Shown piece after piece: positions 26,154 through 36,261 of a DNA stretch of 64,000 nucleotides; position 1 is the first letter of the stretch; every line of letters starts with the position of its first letter. The DNA is from Streptomyces violascens (GTDB lineage: Bacteria; Actinomycetota; Actinomycetes; Streptomycetales; Streptomycetaceae), in assembly GCF_014649955.1 (NCBI RefSeq), contig NZ_BMUA01000009.1:124001-188000 (forward strand). The letters run 5' to 3'. The translations under genes and the position numbers were made by a program. Under the pieces are notes generated by a model. It was not told where the DNA came from. It saw nothing but the letters and a program-made list of their open reading frames with translations, and did not search any database.

Positions 26154-26657
26154 ATGGCGGGGCTGGAGGGTGTGGAACAACCGGCGCAGCGCGTGAGTGC
26201 GACCGCGGCACGGTGGATGCCGTCCGCCGACGACGAACTGGCGCTGAAGGCGCTGGAGTTGTTCGGGAATCCGACGGAGGAAGAAGTCCGGCTGCCCTCG
26301 CGCCCGGAGTCCGCCGCCACGGCCCGCCGGATCACGCAGTCCGTCGTGCTGCGCCAGTGGGCGCTCTCGCCGACGCTCGCGGAGCACGCGGTGCTCCTCG
26401 TCTCCGAGCTCGTCGGCAACGCGGTACGGCACACCGGGGCCCGCGTCTTCGGGCTGCGCATGCTGCGCCGCCGGGGCTGGATCCGGATCGAGGTCCGCGA
26501 CCCCTCGCGCGGACTGCCCTGTCTGATGCCGGTGCACGAGCTCGACATCAGCGGCCGGGGCCTCTTCCTCGTCGACAAGCTCTCCGACCGATGGGGGGTG
26601 GACCTGCTGCCGCGCGGCAAGACCACCTGGTTCGAGATGCGGGTCGCGGACCGCTGA
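26154..26657 (+). CDS. RsbW-like serine kinase / ATP-binding regulator
   Basis: A 167-residue HATPase_c_2 protein of the anti-sigma-factor type abundant in Streptomyces. The N box ELVGNAVRHTG (about 84-94), the G1-like DPSRGLP stretch (about 115-121) and GRGLFLVDKL (about 131-140) are present. There is no linked sigma or anti-anti-sigma gene, so its target is unknown. ATG at 26154; nearby ATG and GTG codons are out of frame and no clear ribosome site is seen. Confidence 0.85.
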   Translation: MAGLEGVEQPAQRVSATAARWMPSADDELALKALELFGNPTEEEVRLPSRPESAATARRITQSVVLRQWALSPTLAEHAVLLVSELVGNAVRHTGARVFGLRMLRRRGWIRIEVRDPSRGLPCLMPVHELDISGRGLFLVDKLSDRWGVDLLPRGKTTWFEMRVADR

Positions 26658-26679
26658 GTCACCGAAGGCCTCGCGGAAT

Positions 26680-26763
26680 CACAGAAGCCCCCTGGCTGCC
26701 GGGTGCGGCGCCGCGGGGGCTTCTGTGGAGCGCCGTGGATCTGGGGGGGTGTGATCCACGGCG
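26680..26763 (-). ncRNA. Candidate 6C-like small RNA
   Basis: On the minus strand a perfect 11-bp stem (CGCCGTGGATC / GATCCACGGCG, 26731-26763) carries the loop ACACCCCCCCA with seven consecutive C. Four nt later comes a 12-bp stem CACAGAAGCCCC / GGGGCTTCTGTG (26680-26727). Paired hairpins with at least six loop cytosines define the actinobacterial 6C RNA family; only the first loop meets this fully here. Read on the + strand, the second hairpin would instead be a terminator for the RsbW-like gene. Confidence 0.5.
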
Positions 26764-27054
26764 ACTGAAGACGACCTGGCCCGGGTCAATGGGGGTCGTG
26801 GCTTCGACTATGACAGATGGGCGGCCCATCATCAAAAGTCCCTAGTCGGACATAGTGCCACGAAGTATCACAGTTTAGCTGTGAATCGTAGGTGAGCTAG
26901 AGCACGCGCCTTCTAAAGCATGAATAAATATCGAAGGCGATGAGTGAATCAGCGACTCAGACACCTTCGATCGGCTTCGGTCGGCCGCGACCCGCAGAGG
27001 TCCTGAAATGGGTCAATCGTTACCAACCGCCCCTCGCCCCACTTAAATGTCCAT
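26764..27054. other. A+T-richer upstream region before the deacetylase-like gene
   Basis: No gene is called. The base composition is the most A+T-rich in the window around 26830-26940. It holds inverted repeats TCACAG-TTTAG-CTGTGA (26868-26884) and GCCTTC...GAAGGC (26908-26938) that could be regulatory. Promoters are expected for the deacetylase-like gene to the right and for the candidate small RNA to the left. An open frame beginning at 26940 shows no recognisable protein. Confidence 0.45.
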
Positions 27055-27876
27055 GTGCCGAATCCATCACCCCATGCGGTCGACCGCCGCAGCGCCCTGC
27101 GGGCCGGGGCGGGCGCGGCCATCGTGGGGGCGTTCACGGCGGGCTGTTCGGACGACAAGGCCGGCGAGCAGCCGGCCGACTCTCCGAAGCCCCAGCCGTC
27201 CGCCTCCGCGGCGGTCGCCGCCCCCGCCCGCCCCGAAGCCCCCCGCCCCGCACCGGCCCCCCGCGCCTTTCCCGGGCAGCCGGTCCAGATCAGCAGCGGA
27301 CCCCGGGCCCGCCCGCAGGTCGCGCTCACCTTCCACGGCCAGGGCGATCCCAAGATCGCCACCACTCTGCTCGGCGAGGCCGAGAAGGCCGGTGCCAAAG
27401 TCACCGTCCTCGCCGTCGGCAGCTGGCTCGACGAGCAGCCCGCGATGGCCCGCCGCATCCTCGACGGCGGCCACGAGCTGGGCAACCACACCCAGCACCA
27501 CATCGACATCGGCGCTCTGAACGAGGCGGAGGCGTACGCCGAGATCACCGGCTGCGCGGACCGGCTGCGCCGGCTCACCGGCTCCATCGGGACGTGGTTC
27601 CGGCCCTCCCGTGCCCAGCACGCGACGCCGCTCGTTCAGAAACTGGCCCGGAAGGCGGGGTACCCGCACGTCCTGTCGTACGACGTCGACTCGCTCGACT
27701 TCACCTCGCCCGGCGCCTCGGCCGTGACCCGCAACGTCACCGGGCAGATCCGCAACGGATCGGTGGTGAGCCTGCACTTCGGCTATGCGGACACGGTCGC
27801 CGCGCTGCCCGCCCTACTCGCCGAACTGGAACGCCGCCGACTGCGCGCGGTCACGACCACGGAGCTGCTGACCTGA
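27055..27876 (+). CDS. Polysaccharide deacetylase-like lipoprotein with degenerate motif
   Basis: A 273-residue secreted protein. RRSALRAGAGAAIVGAFTAG followed by Cys gives a Tat-like lipoprotein signal (lipobox Cys about 31), then a Pro/Ala-rich spacer (about 37-75) and a NodB fold. Motif 1, normally TFDDGP, reads TFHGQGD, so the usual catalytic and metal Asp are both replaced; motif 2 GNHTQHH keeps the His pair; motif 3 is FRPSRAQ. Catalysis of a modified kind, or loss of it, are both possible. GTG start without a clear ribosome site. Its stop overlaps the next start (TGATG). Confidence 0.82.
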   Translation: MPNPSPHAVDRRSALRAGAGAAIVGAFTAGCSDDKAGEQPADSPKPQPSASAAVAAPARPEAPRPAPAPRAFPGQPVQISSGPRARPQVALTFHGQGDPKIATTLLGEAEKAGAKVTVLAVGSWLDEQPAMARRILDGGHELGNHTQHHIDIGALNEAEAYAEITGCADRLRRLTGSIGTWFRPSRAQHATPLVQKLARKAGYPHVLSYDVDSLDFTSPGASAVTRNVTGQIRNGSVVSLHFGYADTVAALPALLAELERRRLRAVTTTELLT

Positions 27877-29069
27877 TGCCGACCGCAACGAAGGCCGTAA
27901 CGAAGAGGATCACCGTGCTGCTCTCGGCAGCCCTGCTCGCGGCGCTGGCCGGCTGCGGATCGGGTGCCGACCACAAGGACGAGGCGATCGGCACCAAGGC
28001 GGCGGTCCCGCCGCCCGTCGTCAAGAAGGCCGTGCCGCAGGGCCTGCCCGGGATGCCGCCCGTCCTGGACCCGAAGGACGCCTATGCCGCGGACCGGCCG
28101 AACGCCCTCCAGCCGGCCGTCAAGAACTTCCTGCCGCGCGTGTACGTGCCCAACACCAACTCCAACACGGTGTCCGTGATCGACCCGGCCACGTACAAGG
28201 TCGTCGAGACGATTCCGGTCGGCCACCAGCCGCAGCACGTCGTGCCGTCCTGGGACATGAAGACGCTCTGGGTCAACAACGACCTCGGCGACTCGCTCAC
28301 CGCCATCGACCCGGCGACCGGCAAGACCGGGCGCACCGTCCAGGTCTCGGACCCGTACAACCTCTACTTCACGCCGAACGGCAAGTACGCCGTCGTGATG
28401 GCCTCGAAGGACCGCGAGCTCGTCTTCCGCGACCCGGTCACCATGAACCGGGTCAAGACCGTCCCGGTGACCTGCGCGGGCGTCAACCACGCCGACTTCT
28501 CCATCGACGGGCGGTACTTCATCGTCTCCTGCGAGTTCTCCGGCGAACTGCTCAAGGTCGACACGGAGAAGATGGAGGTCATCGCCCACCAGAAGCTGCC
28601 CTTCGACGGGGCGATGCCGCAGGACGTGAAGATGTCCCCGGACGGCAAGACCTTCTACATCGCCGACATGATGGCGCACGGCATGTGGGTCCTGGACGGC
28701 GACAGGTTCACCACGCCGACCCTGCTGCCCACCGGCAAGGGCTGCCACGGCCTCTACATCAGCCGCGACTCCAAGGAGATGTACATCTCCAACCGCGGTG
28801 AGGGCACCATCTCCATCTTCGACTTCACCAAGAACAAGCTCACCAAGAAATGGGAGCTGCCGGACGGCGGCAGCCCCGACATGGGCGGCGTCTCCGCCGA
28901 CGGCAAGGTGCTCTGGCTGTCCGGCCGCTACAACTCCGAGGTGTACGCCATCGACACCGCCACCGGCAAGGAGCTGGCCCGCATCCCGGTCGGCTCGGGC
29001 CCGCACGGTCTCGCCGTCTACCCGCAGCCCGGCCGGTACTCGCTCGGCCACACCGGCATCTTCCGCTGA
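27876..29069 (+). CDS. YncE-like beta-propeller lipoprotein
   Basis: A 397-residue extracytoplasmic lipoprotein (lipobox LAGC near residue 27) with a spacer and then a seven-bladed YVTN/cytochrome-D1-like propeller from about 85 to the end; blade repeats such as VYVPNTNSNTVSVIDPAT and LWLSGRYNSEVYAIDTAT recur. It is translationally coupled to the deacetylase-like gene, so the two probably act together at the cell surface, perhaps on a glycan. No enzyme activity is evident. Confidence 0.87.
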   Translation: MPTATKAVTKRITVLLSAALLAALAGCGSGADHKDEAIGTKAAVPPPVVKKAVPQGLPGMPPVLDPKDAYAADRPNALQPAVKNFLPRVYVPNTNSNTVSVIDPATYKVVETIPVGHQPQHVVPSWDMKTLWVNNDLGDSLTAIDPATGKTGRTVQVSDPYNLYFTPNGKYAVVMASKDRELVFRDPVTMNRVKTVPVTCAGVNHADFSIDGRYFIVSCEFSGELLKVDTEKMEVIAHQKLPFDGAMPQDVKMSPDGKTFYIADMMAHGMWVLDGDRFTTPTLLPTGKGCHGLYISRDSKEMYISNRGEGTISIFDFTKNKLTKKWELPDGGSPDMGGVSADGKVLWLSGRYNSEVYAIDTATGKELARIPVGSGPHGLAVYPQPGRYSLGHTGIFR

Positions 29070-29094
29070 GCGCTGAGCACGAGCACGAACGGGG

Positions 29095-29132
29095 GCGGTG
29101 CCCCGGGGTCCGCCGGCCCCGGGGCACCGCCG
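29095..29132. terminator. Bidirectional terminator between convergent YncE-like and P450 genes
   Basis: A perfect 15-bp stem GGCGGTGCCCCGGGG / CCCCGGGGCACCGCC with an 8-nt loop fills the 65-bp convergent gap. No U-run follows on either side, as is common in Streptomyces. Confidence 0.8.
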
Positions 29133-29134
29133 TG

Positions 29135-30325
29135 TCACCACAGCACGGGCAGCCGCTCCGGCAGGCGCTTGACGAAGCCCGTACGCCACACCAGCTGTTC
29201 GGCCGGGACCGCGAGGCGCAGCCCCGGCATCCGGTCCACCAGGACCGAGAGCGCCGTCTCGGCGTGCAGCCGGCCAAGACCTGTGGCCGGGCAGGAGTGC
29301 CGTCCGGCGCCGAACGAGAGATGCGGGTTGTGCTCCCGGTCGAGGTCGAGGCGCTGGGGGTCGGCGAAGACCTCCGGGTCGAAGTTGGCGCCCTCGACCA
29401 GGACGAGCACCAACTCGCCCTTCCGGACGGGGACTTCACCCACCTGTACGTCCTCCAGGGCGAGCCGGGGCAGCCCGTCGCCGATCGACAGGTTCCAGCG
29501 CAGGAGCTCGTCCACGGCCCGGCCCATGCGCTCGGGATGCTCGCGCAGGTGGCCGATCAGTTCGGGATGCTGGAGCAGGGCCAGGATCGCGAGGGTCAGG
29601 AACGCCGAGGTGGAGACCGCGCCCGTGCTGAACAGGGAAACCGCGACCGCGGCCAGCATCTCGTCGGTGAGGTGTGCCGACTCCGGGTCCTCGCGCAGCG
29701 CCGCGAGCCGGCCGAGCAGGCTGTCGGGATCCAGGCCGGGCGCGTCGAGGCGCTCCACCATGTACCCGAGGTCCTTGTACCAGTTGAGCCCGGCGCCCTC
29801 GAAGGTGTGCGCGCTGGTCATGTGGGCGGTGTCCAGACCCGACATGAGCCGGCGCCAGTCCGCGAACGGCACCCCGGTCACCTGGCAGTGCAGCGCCGCC
29901 GAGAAAGGGTCGGCGAACCCCGCCCGGAGGTCGGCCGGCGGGCCCTCGGTGAGCAGCGCGTCGATCAACTCGCTGGCCCGAAGCCGGAGTTGATCAGCGA
30001 GCCCGTCGGCGTCCGGGCTGAGGGACTTCATCACGGCGCTGCACAGGCCGGGGCTGTGGATGTCGCCCATGTTGTTGACGACCTCGGGAGGGATCGTCGG
30101 CGCGTACTGCCGCGGCACCCCGGGACTCGCGGTGTCCTTGAGGCTGAACCGCGGGTCCTCCAGGACCTGTTGGGCCAGCGCGTGACTGCTCACCAGCCAG
30201 GCGTGGTCGCCGGTGAGCGTGCGCACCCGGGCCACCGGCTGCTTCTCGCGCAGCCACGCGCACTCCTCGGGCAGTACGTCGCCGCGGCGTGAGAGCGGGA
30301 AGTCGAGCACGGGCTCGGGGGTCAT
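29135..30325 (-). CDS. Cytochrome P450, CYP121 (mycocyclosin synthase)-like
   Basis: A 396-residue soluble P450, the same length as M. tuberculosis CYP121A1, which couples the tyrosines of cyclo(Tyr-Tyr). The heme ligand is Cys345 in FGAGRHSCPA. The C-terminal run ending KRLPERLPVLW, GELVLVLVEGANFDP (303-317) and the I-helix STGAVSTSAF lacking the acid-alcohol pair are CYP121-like; Thr77, Val82, Val83, Asn85 and Trp182 match its pocket as I recall it, while His168, Val385 and Lys386 replace Phe, Gln and Arg. The ATG has AAGGAG upstream and overlaps the cyclodipeptide synthase relic by ATGA. With that enzyme truncated, its substrate supply is in doubt. Confidence 0.88.
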   Translation of the reverse strand: MTPEPVLDFPLSRRGDVLPEECAWLREKQPVARVRTLTGDHAWLVSSHALAQQVLEDPRFSLKDTASPGVPRQYAPTIPPEVVNNMGDIHSPGLCSAVMKSLSPDADGLADQLRLRASELIDALLTEGPPADLRAGFADPFSAALHCQVTGVPFADWRRLMSGLDTAHMTSAHTFEGAGLNWYKDLGYMVERLDAPGLDPDSLLGRLAALREDPESAHLTDEMLAAVAVSLFSTGAVSTSAFLTLAILALLQHPELIGHLREHPERMGRAVDELLRWNLSIGDGLPRLALEDVQVGEVPVRKGELVLVLVEGANFDPEVFADPQRLDLDREHNPHLSFGAGRHSCPATGLGRLHAETALSVLVDRMPGLRLAVPAEQLVWRTGFVKRLPERLPVLW

Positions 30326-30462
30326 GCGGCGACTCCTTCCGTGCGCACCACGGCGTAGGCCTGATCGCGGCAGGCGCGCGAGCCGCCGCCCTTCGTGGAG
30401 AGGGTGTCGTGGCAACTTCGCAGGAAGGGCCGCACGGTGAATGCTTCAGTTGTGATGGTCAC
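30322..30462 (-). pseudogene. Internally deleted cyclodipeptide synthase (46-codon relic ORF)
   Basis: A GTG-started 46-residue frame whose TGA overlaps the P450 ATG. Its first part (EAFTVRPFLRSCHDTL, about 6-21) resembles the N-terminal region of the mycobacterial synthase Rv2275 (EGFLVRPFTQQC as I recall it). Its last part (SRACRDQAYAVVRTEGVAA) resembles the C-terminal ends of CDPSs (GFRAAEGQAYVVVRPQ in AlbC). The roughly 190-240 residues between, including the GxSxGNS catalytic motif, are absent, with frame, stop and coupling intact. An in-frame stop TAG lies 8 codons before the GTG. It is thus read as a pseudogene rather than a precursor peptide, though a short peptide may still be made. 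Confidence 0.72.
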
Positions 30463-30596
30463 AGCTGTAACGCCCCAGCGCCGCTAGTCCCTGGGTGCCC
30501 TGTGCTCCCGGTGTGGCGGCGACAGCATGAAGTTATCCATCAGGTGCGGAGAGTGAGGAAGCGGCGACGTCAAGTTGGCGCGAACTTCTCTTTGTG

Positions 30597-30616
30597 GGGC
30601 GGAAAACCGCCCTTTT
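30597..30616 (+). terminator. Hairpin with U-run, upstream of the P450 locus
   Basis: GGGCGG-AAAA-CCGCCC followed by TTTTGATG on the + strand. No + gene lies immediately upstream, so it may stop antisense or readthrough transcription, or act as a minus-strand hairpin after the GNAT gene. Confidence 0.5.
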
Positions 30617-30651
30617 GATGTTTCGGACGGTCAGGGGCGCGAGCCGCCCGC

Positions 30652-31290
30652 TCAGTGCGCGACGAGCAGCGCCTCCGAGCCGACCGGCCGGAAACCCGCA
30701 GCCTGGAAGGTGCGTACGCTGCGCGCGTTGCCCGGTGACTGCTGGGCCCAGAGGACCGGTTCGGGCGCCAAGTGCCGTGCGGCCAGGGCGAGTCGGACGC
30801 CGAGACCCAGGCCGCGCGCGGACTCGTCGACTTCGATGGCGGCCTCCCAGCGTCCCGCGACGCCCCGGCCGAGTATCAGGACGCCGCCGTCCGCCGCCCA
30901 GACCCGTACGTCGTCCCGGTACTTCAGGGCCCGCTCCACCCTCGGATGCTCCGGGTCCTCGATCTCGGTCAGCGCCAGCGGCGGCTCGCCCGGCAGGGCG
31001 GGGGCGCAGGTCAGCAGGTCGACGCAGTTCATCGAGCGGCCGGTGCGGGCCATCAGGGCGGCCAGGAACCCGGGGTTCATGGACGCGCCGAGCGGGTCGG
31101 CGTCCGTCGCGGCCAGCGTGGCCCGGAGCCAGTCCTCGTCCTCGTCCAGGAAGATCACCGAGTGCGCGGTGAACGCCAGCACGCCCGCGTCGCGCGGCCC
31201 CGGCTGCGCCACCACCGTCGTACCGCCGTCGGCCGGCGGGAACCGCCCCGTCGCCGCGGCCGCCAGAATGTCGCCGAGCGTGCCATCCAT
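30652..31290 (-). CDS. GNAT-family N-acetyltransferase
   Basis: A 212-residue protein. The C-terminal half carries the acetyl-CoA-binding segment DESARGLGLGVRLALAARHL (about 151-170), a slightly variant R/Q-x-x-G-x-G/A loop, and the closing VRTFQAAGFRPVGSEALL strand. The N-terminal ~90 residues are a family-specific extension. The ATG at 31290 is divergent from the MerR gene, 69 bp away. Substrate unknown. Confidence 0.8.
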   Translation of the reverse strand: MDGTLGDILAAAATGRFPPADGGTTVVAQPGPRDAGVLAFTAHSVIFLDEDEDWLRATLAATDADPLGASMNPGFLAALMARTGRSMNCVDLLTCAPALPGEPPLALTEIEDPEHPRVERALKYRDDVRVWAADGGVLILGRGVAGRWEAAIEVDESARGLGLGVRLALAARHLAPEPVLWAQQSPGNARSVRTFQAAGFRPVGSEALLVAH

Positions 31291-31359
31291 GAGATTCCCC
31301 GTTCCTTTCCGTCCAGAGGCCTTGAGTCTCCACCCACTGGAAACCGGACACTCGACACC

Positions 31360-32280
31360 ATGATCGACGACGGCCCGGAAACCTTCACCATCGGGCAGCT
31401 CGCCCGCCGTACCGGACTGCCCGTGCGCACCATCCGGTACTGGTCCGACATCGGCGCCCTGCCGCCCGTCGGCCGCTCCCACGGCGGCTACCGGCTGTAC
31501 GACGCCGAGTGCGTGGCCCGCCTGGAGCTGGTGCGCACCCTGCGGGAACTGGGGTTCTCCCTGGACGACGTGCGCCGTGTGCTCGCCCGGGAGACCACGG
31601 TCGCCGAGGTCGCGACGGCTCATGTCGCGGCCCTCGACGCCCAGATCCGGGCGCTCCGGGTCAGCCGGGCCGTTCTGTCGACCATCGCCCGACGGCAGTC
31701 AGACACGGAGGAGACGACCCTCATGAACAAGCTGGCCAGGCTCTCCGCGCGCGAGCGCAAGCAGATCATCGACGACTTCACCGACGAGGTGTTCGCCGGC
31801 CTCGACGACACCAACCCGCACTTCCGCGCCCGGGTCCGCGGGGTGGCCGCCGAGCTCCCGGACGACCCCACCCCGCTTCAGGTCGACGCCTGGATCGAGC
31901 TGGCCGAACTCGTCGAGGACGAGGGCTTCCGGGCGCTGATGCGGCGGATCGCCGAGACCAACTCCGAGAGCTTCCGGGAGCGCTCGCGCGAACCAGGGGC
32001 CTACCTCGCCTTCGCGAAGCAGGTCGCCCTGCTCGCGGGCGGGGCCCAGGAGCGCGGGGTGGCACCCGAAAGCCCCGAGGCCGACGCCCTCCTCACCGAG
32101 CTCCTCGGTTCGGGAGCGGACCGGGCCGCCCTCCTGGAGCGGATCGGCGTCAGCCCGGACCTGCGCGTCGAGCGCTATTTCCAGCTGCTCGCCGTCATCA
32201 ACGGCTACGAGCAGCCGCCGAGCGCGGCCGCCGCCTTCCAATGGCTGGCCGCCGCACTGCGCGTCCACGTCGGCAGCTAA
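31360..32280 (+). CDS. MerR-family transcriptional regulator with large effector domain
   Basis: A 306-residue regulator. A winged helix-turn-helix (about 9-77: FTIGQLARRTGLPVRTIRYW) is followed by the dimerisation helix and then an unusually long C-terminal domain (about 120-306) of Ala/Glu-rich helices with no recognised ligand fold. No Cys cluster typical of metal or redox sensors is present, so an organic ligand is more likely. TCCA-CCCAC-TGGA at about 31328-31340, in the short gap to the divergent GNAT gene, could be its operator. Confidence 0.88.
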   Translation: MIDDGPETFTIGQLARRTGLPVRTIRYWSDIGALPPVGRSHGGYRLYDAECVARLELVRTLRELGFSLDDVRRVLARETTVAEVATAHVAALDAQIRALRVSRAVLSTIARRQSDTEETTLMNKLARLSARERKQIIDDFTDEVFAGLDDTNPHFRARVRGVAAELPDDPTPLQVDAWIELAELVEDEGFRALMRRIAETNSESFRERSREPGAYLAFAKQVALLAGGAQERGVAPESPEADALLTELLGSGADRAALLERIGVSPDLRVERYFQLLAVINGYEQPPSAAAAFQWLAAALRVHVGS

Positions 32281-32336
32281 TCTGACCCGCGTCAGAAACG
32301 CATCAAGCAGTAGGCACCAACAAAGGGGTGGACCCA

Positions 32337-32549
32337 GTGGCGGACATCGAAGAGGCGCGCAAGGCGTTCGCGAAGCTCGACATCGACGGCGACGGACGCG
32401 TCACCGCGAGCGAGTACAAGGCGGTCATGGCGCAGCTGGGCGACTTCCACGTCACCGAGACGGTGGCCCAGGCCATCATCAAGGCCAAGGACGCCAACGG
32501 CGACGGCAAGCTCTCCTTCGAGGAGTTCTGGGCCTCGCTGAACAAGTGA
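32337..32549 (+). CDS. EF-hand calcium-binding protein
   Basis: A 70-residue calmodulin-like protein with two canonical loops, DIDGDGRVTASE and DANGDGKLSFEE. The GTG at 32337 was preferred over the in-frame GTG at 32328 because AAAGGGG then stands 8 nt upstream. It probably buffers or senses cytoplasmic calcium; small EF-hand proteins of this kind occur in Streptomyces, and the neighbouring genes offer no partner. A strong hairpin follows the stop. Confidence 0.9.
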   Translation: MADIEEARKAFAKLDIDGDGRVTASEYKAVMAQLGDFHVTETVAQAIIKAKDANGDGKLSFEEFWASLNK

Positions 32550-32557
32550 CGCCGATC

Positions 32558-32602
32558 GGCCCCGGTGGCGTACTCCCGCTCGCGCGGTACGCCATCGGGG
32601 CC
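32558..32602 (+). terminator. Terminator after EF-hand gene
   Basis: A 16-bp stem GGCCCCGGTGGCGTAC / GTACGCCATCGGGGCC with one G-U pair and a 13-nt loop begins 8 bp after the stop codon. There is no U-run. Confidence 0.75.
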
Positions 32603-32676
32603 GGCCCGGAATAACTCCCCGGGCCCGCAAGTTCTCGGAGCGTGCCAACGCGGCACCATCTCCGGAAGGCCAGCTC

Positions 32677-33336
32677 ATGAAGATCGGCATCATCGGCGCG
32701 GGCAACATCGGCGGCAACCTGACCCGCCGCCTCACGGCGCTCGGCCACGAGGTTTCCGTCGCCAACTCCCGTGGCCCGCAGACCCTTTCCGCCCTCGCCG
32801 AGGAGACCGGCGCGACCCCGGTCACCGTCGCCGAGGCCGCCAAGGGCGCACAGGTCGTCGTGGTCACCATCCCTCTGAAGCGCGTCCCCGAGCTGCCCAA
32901 GGGCTTCCTCGACGGTGCGGCCGACGGCCTGGTCGTCATCGACACCGGGAACTACTACCCGAAGGAGCGCGACGGCCGGATCGACGCGATCGAGGACGGC
33001 CTGCCCGAGAGCCGCTGGACCGAGCAGCACATCGGCCACCCGGTGATCAAGGCCTTCAACGGCACGTACGCACAGGATCTGCTCGAGCGGCCGCGCCCGC
33101 AGGGCGACCCCGAGCGGATCGCCCTGCCGGTGGCCGGCGACGACGCGGCCGCCAAGCAGCTGGTCCGCGAGCTCGTCGACGAGCTGGGCTTCGACACCGT
33201 CGACGCGGGCGGCATCGACGACTCCTGGCGCCAGCAGCCCGCGACCCCGGTCTACGGTCTGCGGGGCAGCGTCGCGGAGGTCACCGAGGCGCTGGCGGCG
33301 GCGCCCAGGGAGCGCCCGGCGGCACACAGCTTCTGA
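32677..33336 (+). CDS. F420/NADP oxidoreductase-like Rossmann protein
   Basis: A 219-residue NADPH-binding protein of the F420_oxidored family. The glycine motif GIIGAGNIGGNL (about 4-15) is followed by NSRG near 32, an NADP-type second-strand end like that of F420H2:NADP oxidoreductase. HPVIKAFNGTYAQDLL (about 124-139) is the family's substrate-side segment. It may move hydride between F420 and NADP, or act on another substrate as many actinobacterial members do. GGAAGG lies 8 nt before the ATG. Confidence 0.83.
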   Translation: MKIGIIGAGNIGGNLTRRLTALGHEVSVANSRGPQTLSALAEETGATPVTVAEAAKGAQVVVVTIPLKRVPELPKGFLDGAADGLVVIDTGNYYPKERDGRIDAIEDGLPESRWTEQHIGHPVIKAFNGTYAQDLLERPRPQGDPERIALPVAGDDAAAKQLVRELVDELGFDTVDAGGIDDSWRQQPATPVYGLRGSVAEVTEALAAAPRERPAAHSF

Positions 33337-33375
33337 GCGACTCCACGGACATGCGGCGAGGTCAGTGCCCTGAAC

Positions 33376-33424
33376 GGGCGCGGGGAACTGCGCGCCCGGC
33401 CACGGCCGGTCCGCAGCCGGTGGT
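33376..33424. repeat. Dispersed repeat copy 2, hairpin-forming, between convergent genes
   Basis: Contains the 18-bp core GGCGCGGGGAACTGCGCG (33377-33394) also found at 8554-8571. Here GGGCGCG (33376-33382) pairs with CGCGCCC (33391-33397), and CCGGCCACGGCCGG follows, so the element can fold as two hairpins. It lies in the convergent gap before sdaA and may serve as a transcription terminator. Confidence 0.65.
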
Positions 33425-33444
33425 CCCCACTTCCCGCGGAGCGC

Positions 33445-34815
<1,371 letters not shown>

Positions 34816-34889
34816 GGGGGACTCCTTGGGGGTTGGTAGACGCCGTTGTCTGCCGGGTGGTGCAGAGCAAAGCTGGCACAGCATGGGAT

Positions 34890-34926
34890 GGGGCACCGCG
34901 CTCACTACCAGTGTGCGCGGTGCCCC
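34890..34926 (-). terminator. Hairpin between glyA and sdaA
   Basis: A perfect 12-bp stem GGGGCACCGCGC / GCGCGGTGCCCC with a 13-nt loop. No U-run follows on the minus strand, so it may be a partial terminator or an mRNA-stabilising stem within the operon. Confidence 0.6.
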
Positions 34927-34969
34927 GGGGCTTCGTCCCGAAATGAACCGGGAACTAAAGCGTACGAAA

Positions 34970-36229
<1,260 letters not shown>

Positions 36230-36261
36230 CAGACGATCCCTGTATCCCTGTGGTCTAGGTG

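Noticed and set aside
26830..26860. DosR/DevR-like box near AAAAGTCCCTAG
   Set aside because: Only a half-site is similar; the second half does not fit the dyad, so I do not claim it.
26940..27875. ORF starting at the ATG at 26940 in the YncE-like frame
   Set aside because: It overlaps the deacetylase-like gene in another frame and reads as Arg/Pro-rich shadow; YncE has its own signal peptide from 27876.
30322..30462. The 46-codon ORF as a RiPP precursor peptide for the P450
   Set aside because: A short coupled ORF before a P450 suggests biarylitide or atropopeptide systems, but its two halves align better with the ends of a cyclodipeptide synthase, the P450 is CYP121-like, and there is no aromatic-rich core at the C-terminus. 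It remains a fallback.
30597..30616. Hairpin as an insertion-sequence inverted repeat
   Set aside because: Only one short hairpin is present, with no transposase and no target duplication.
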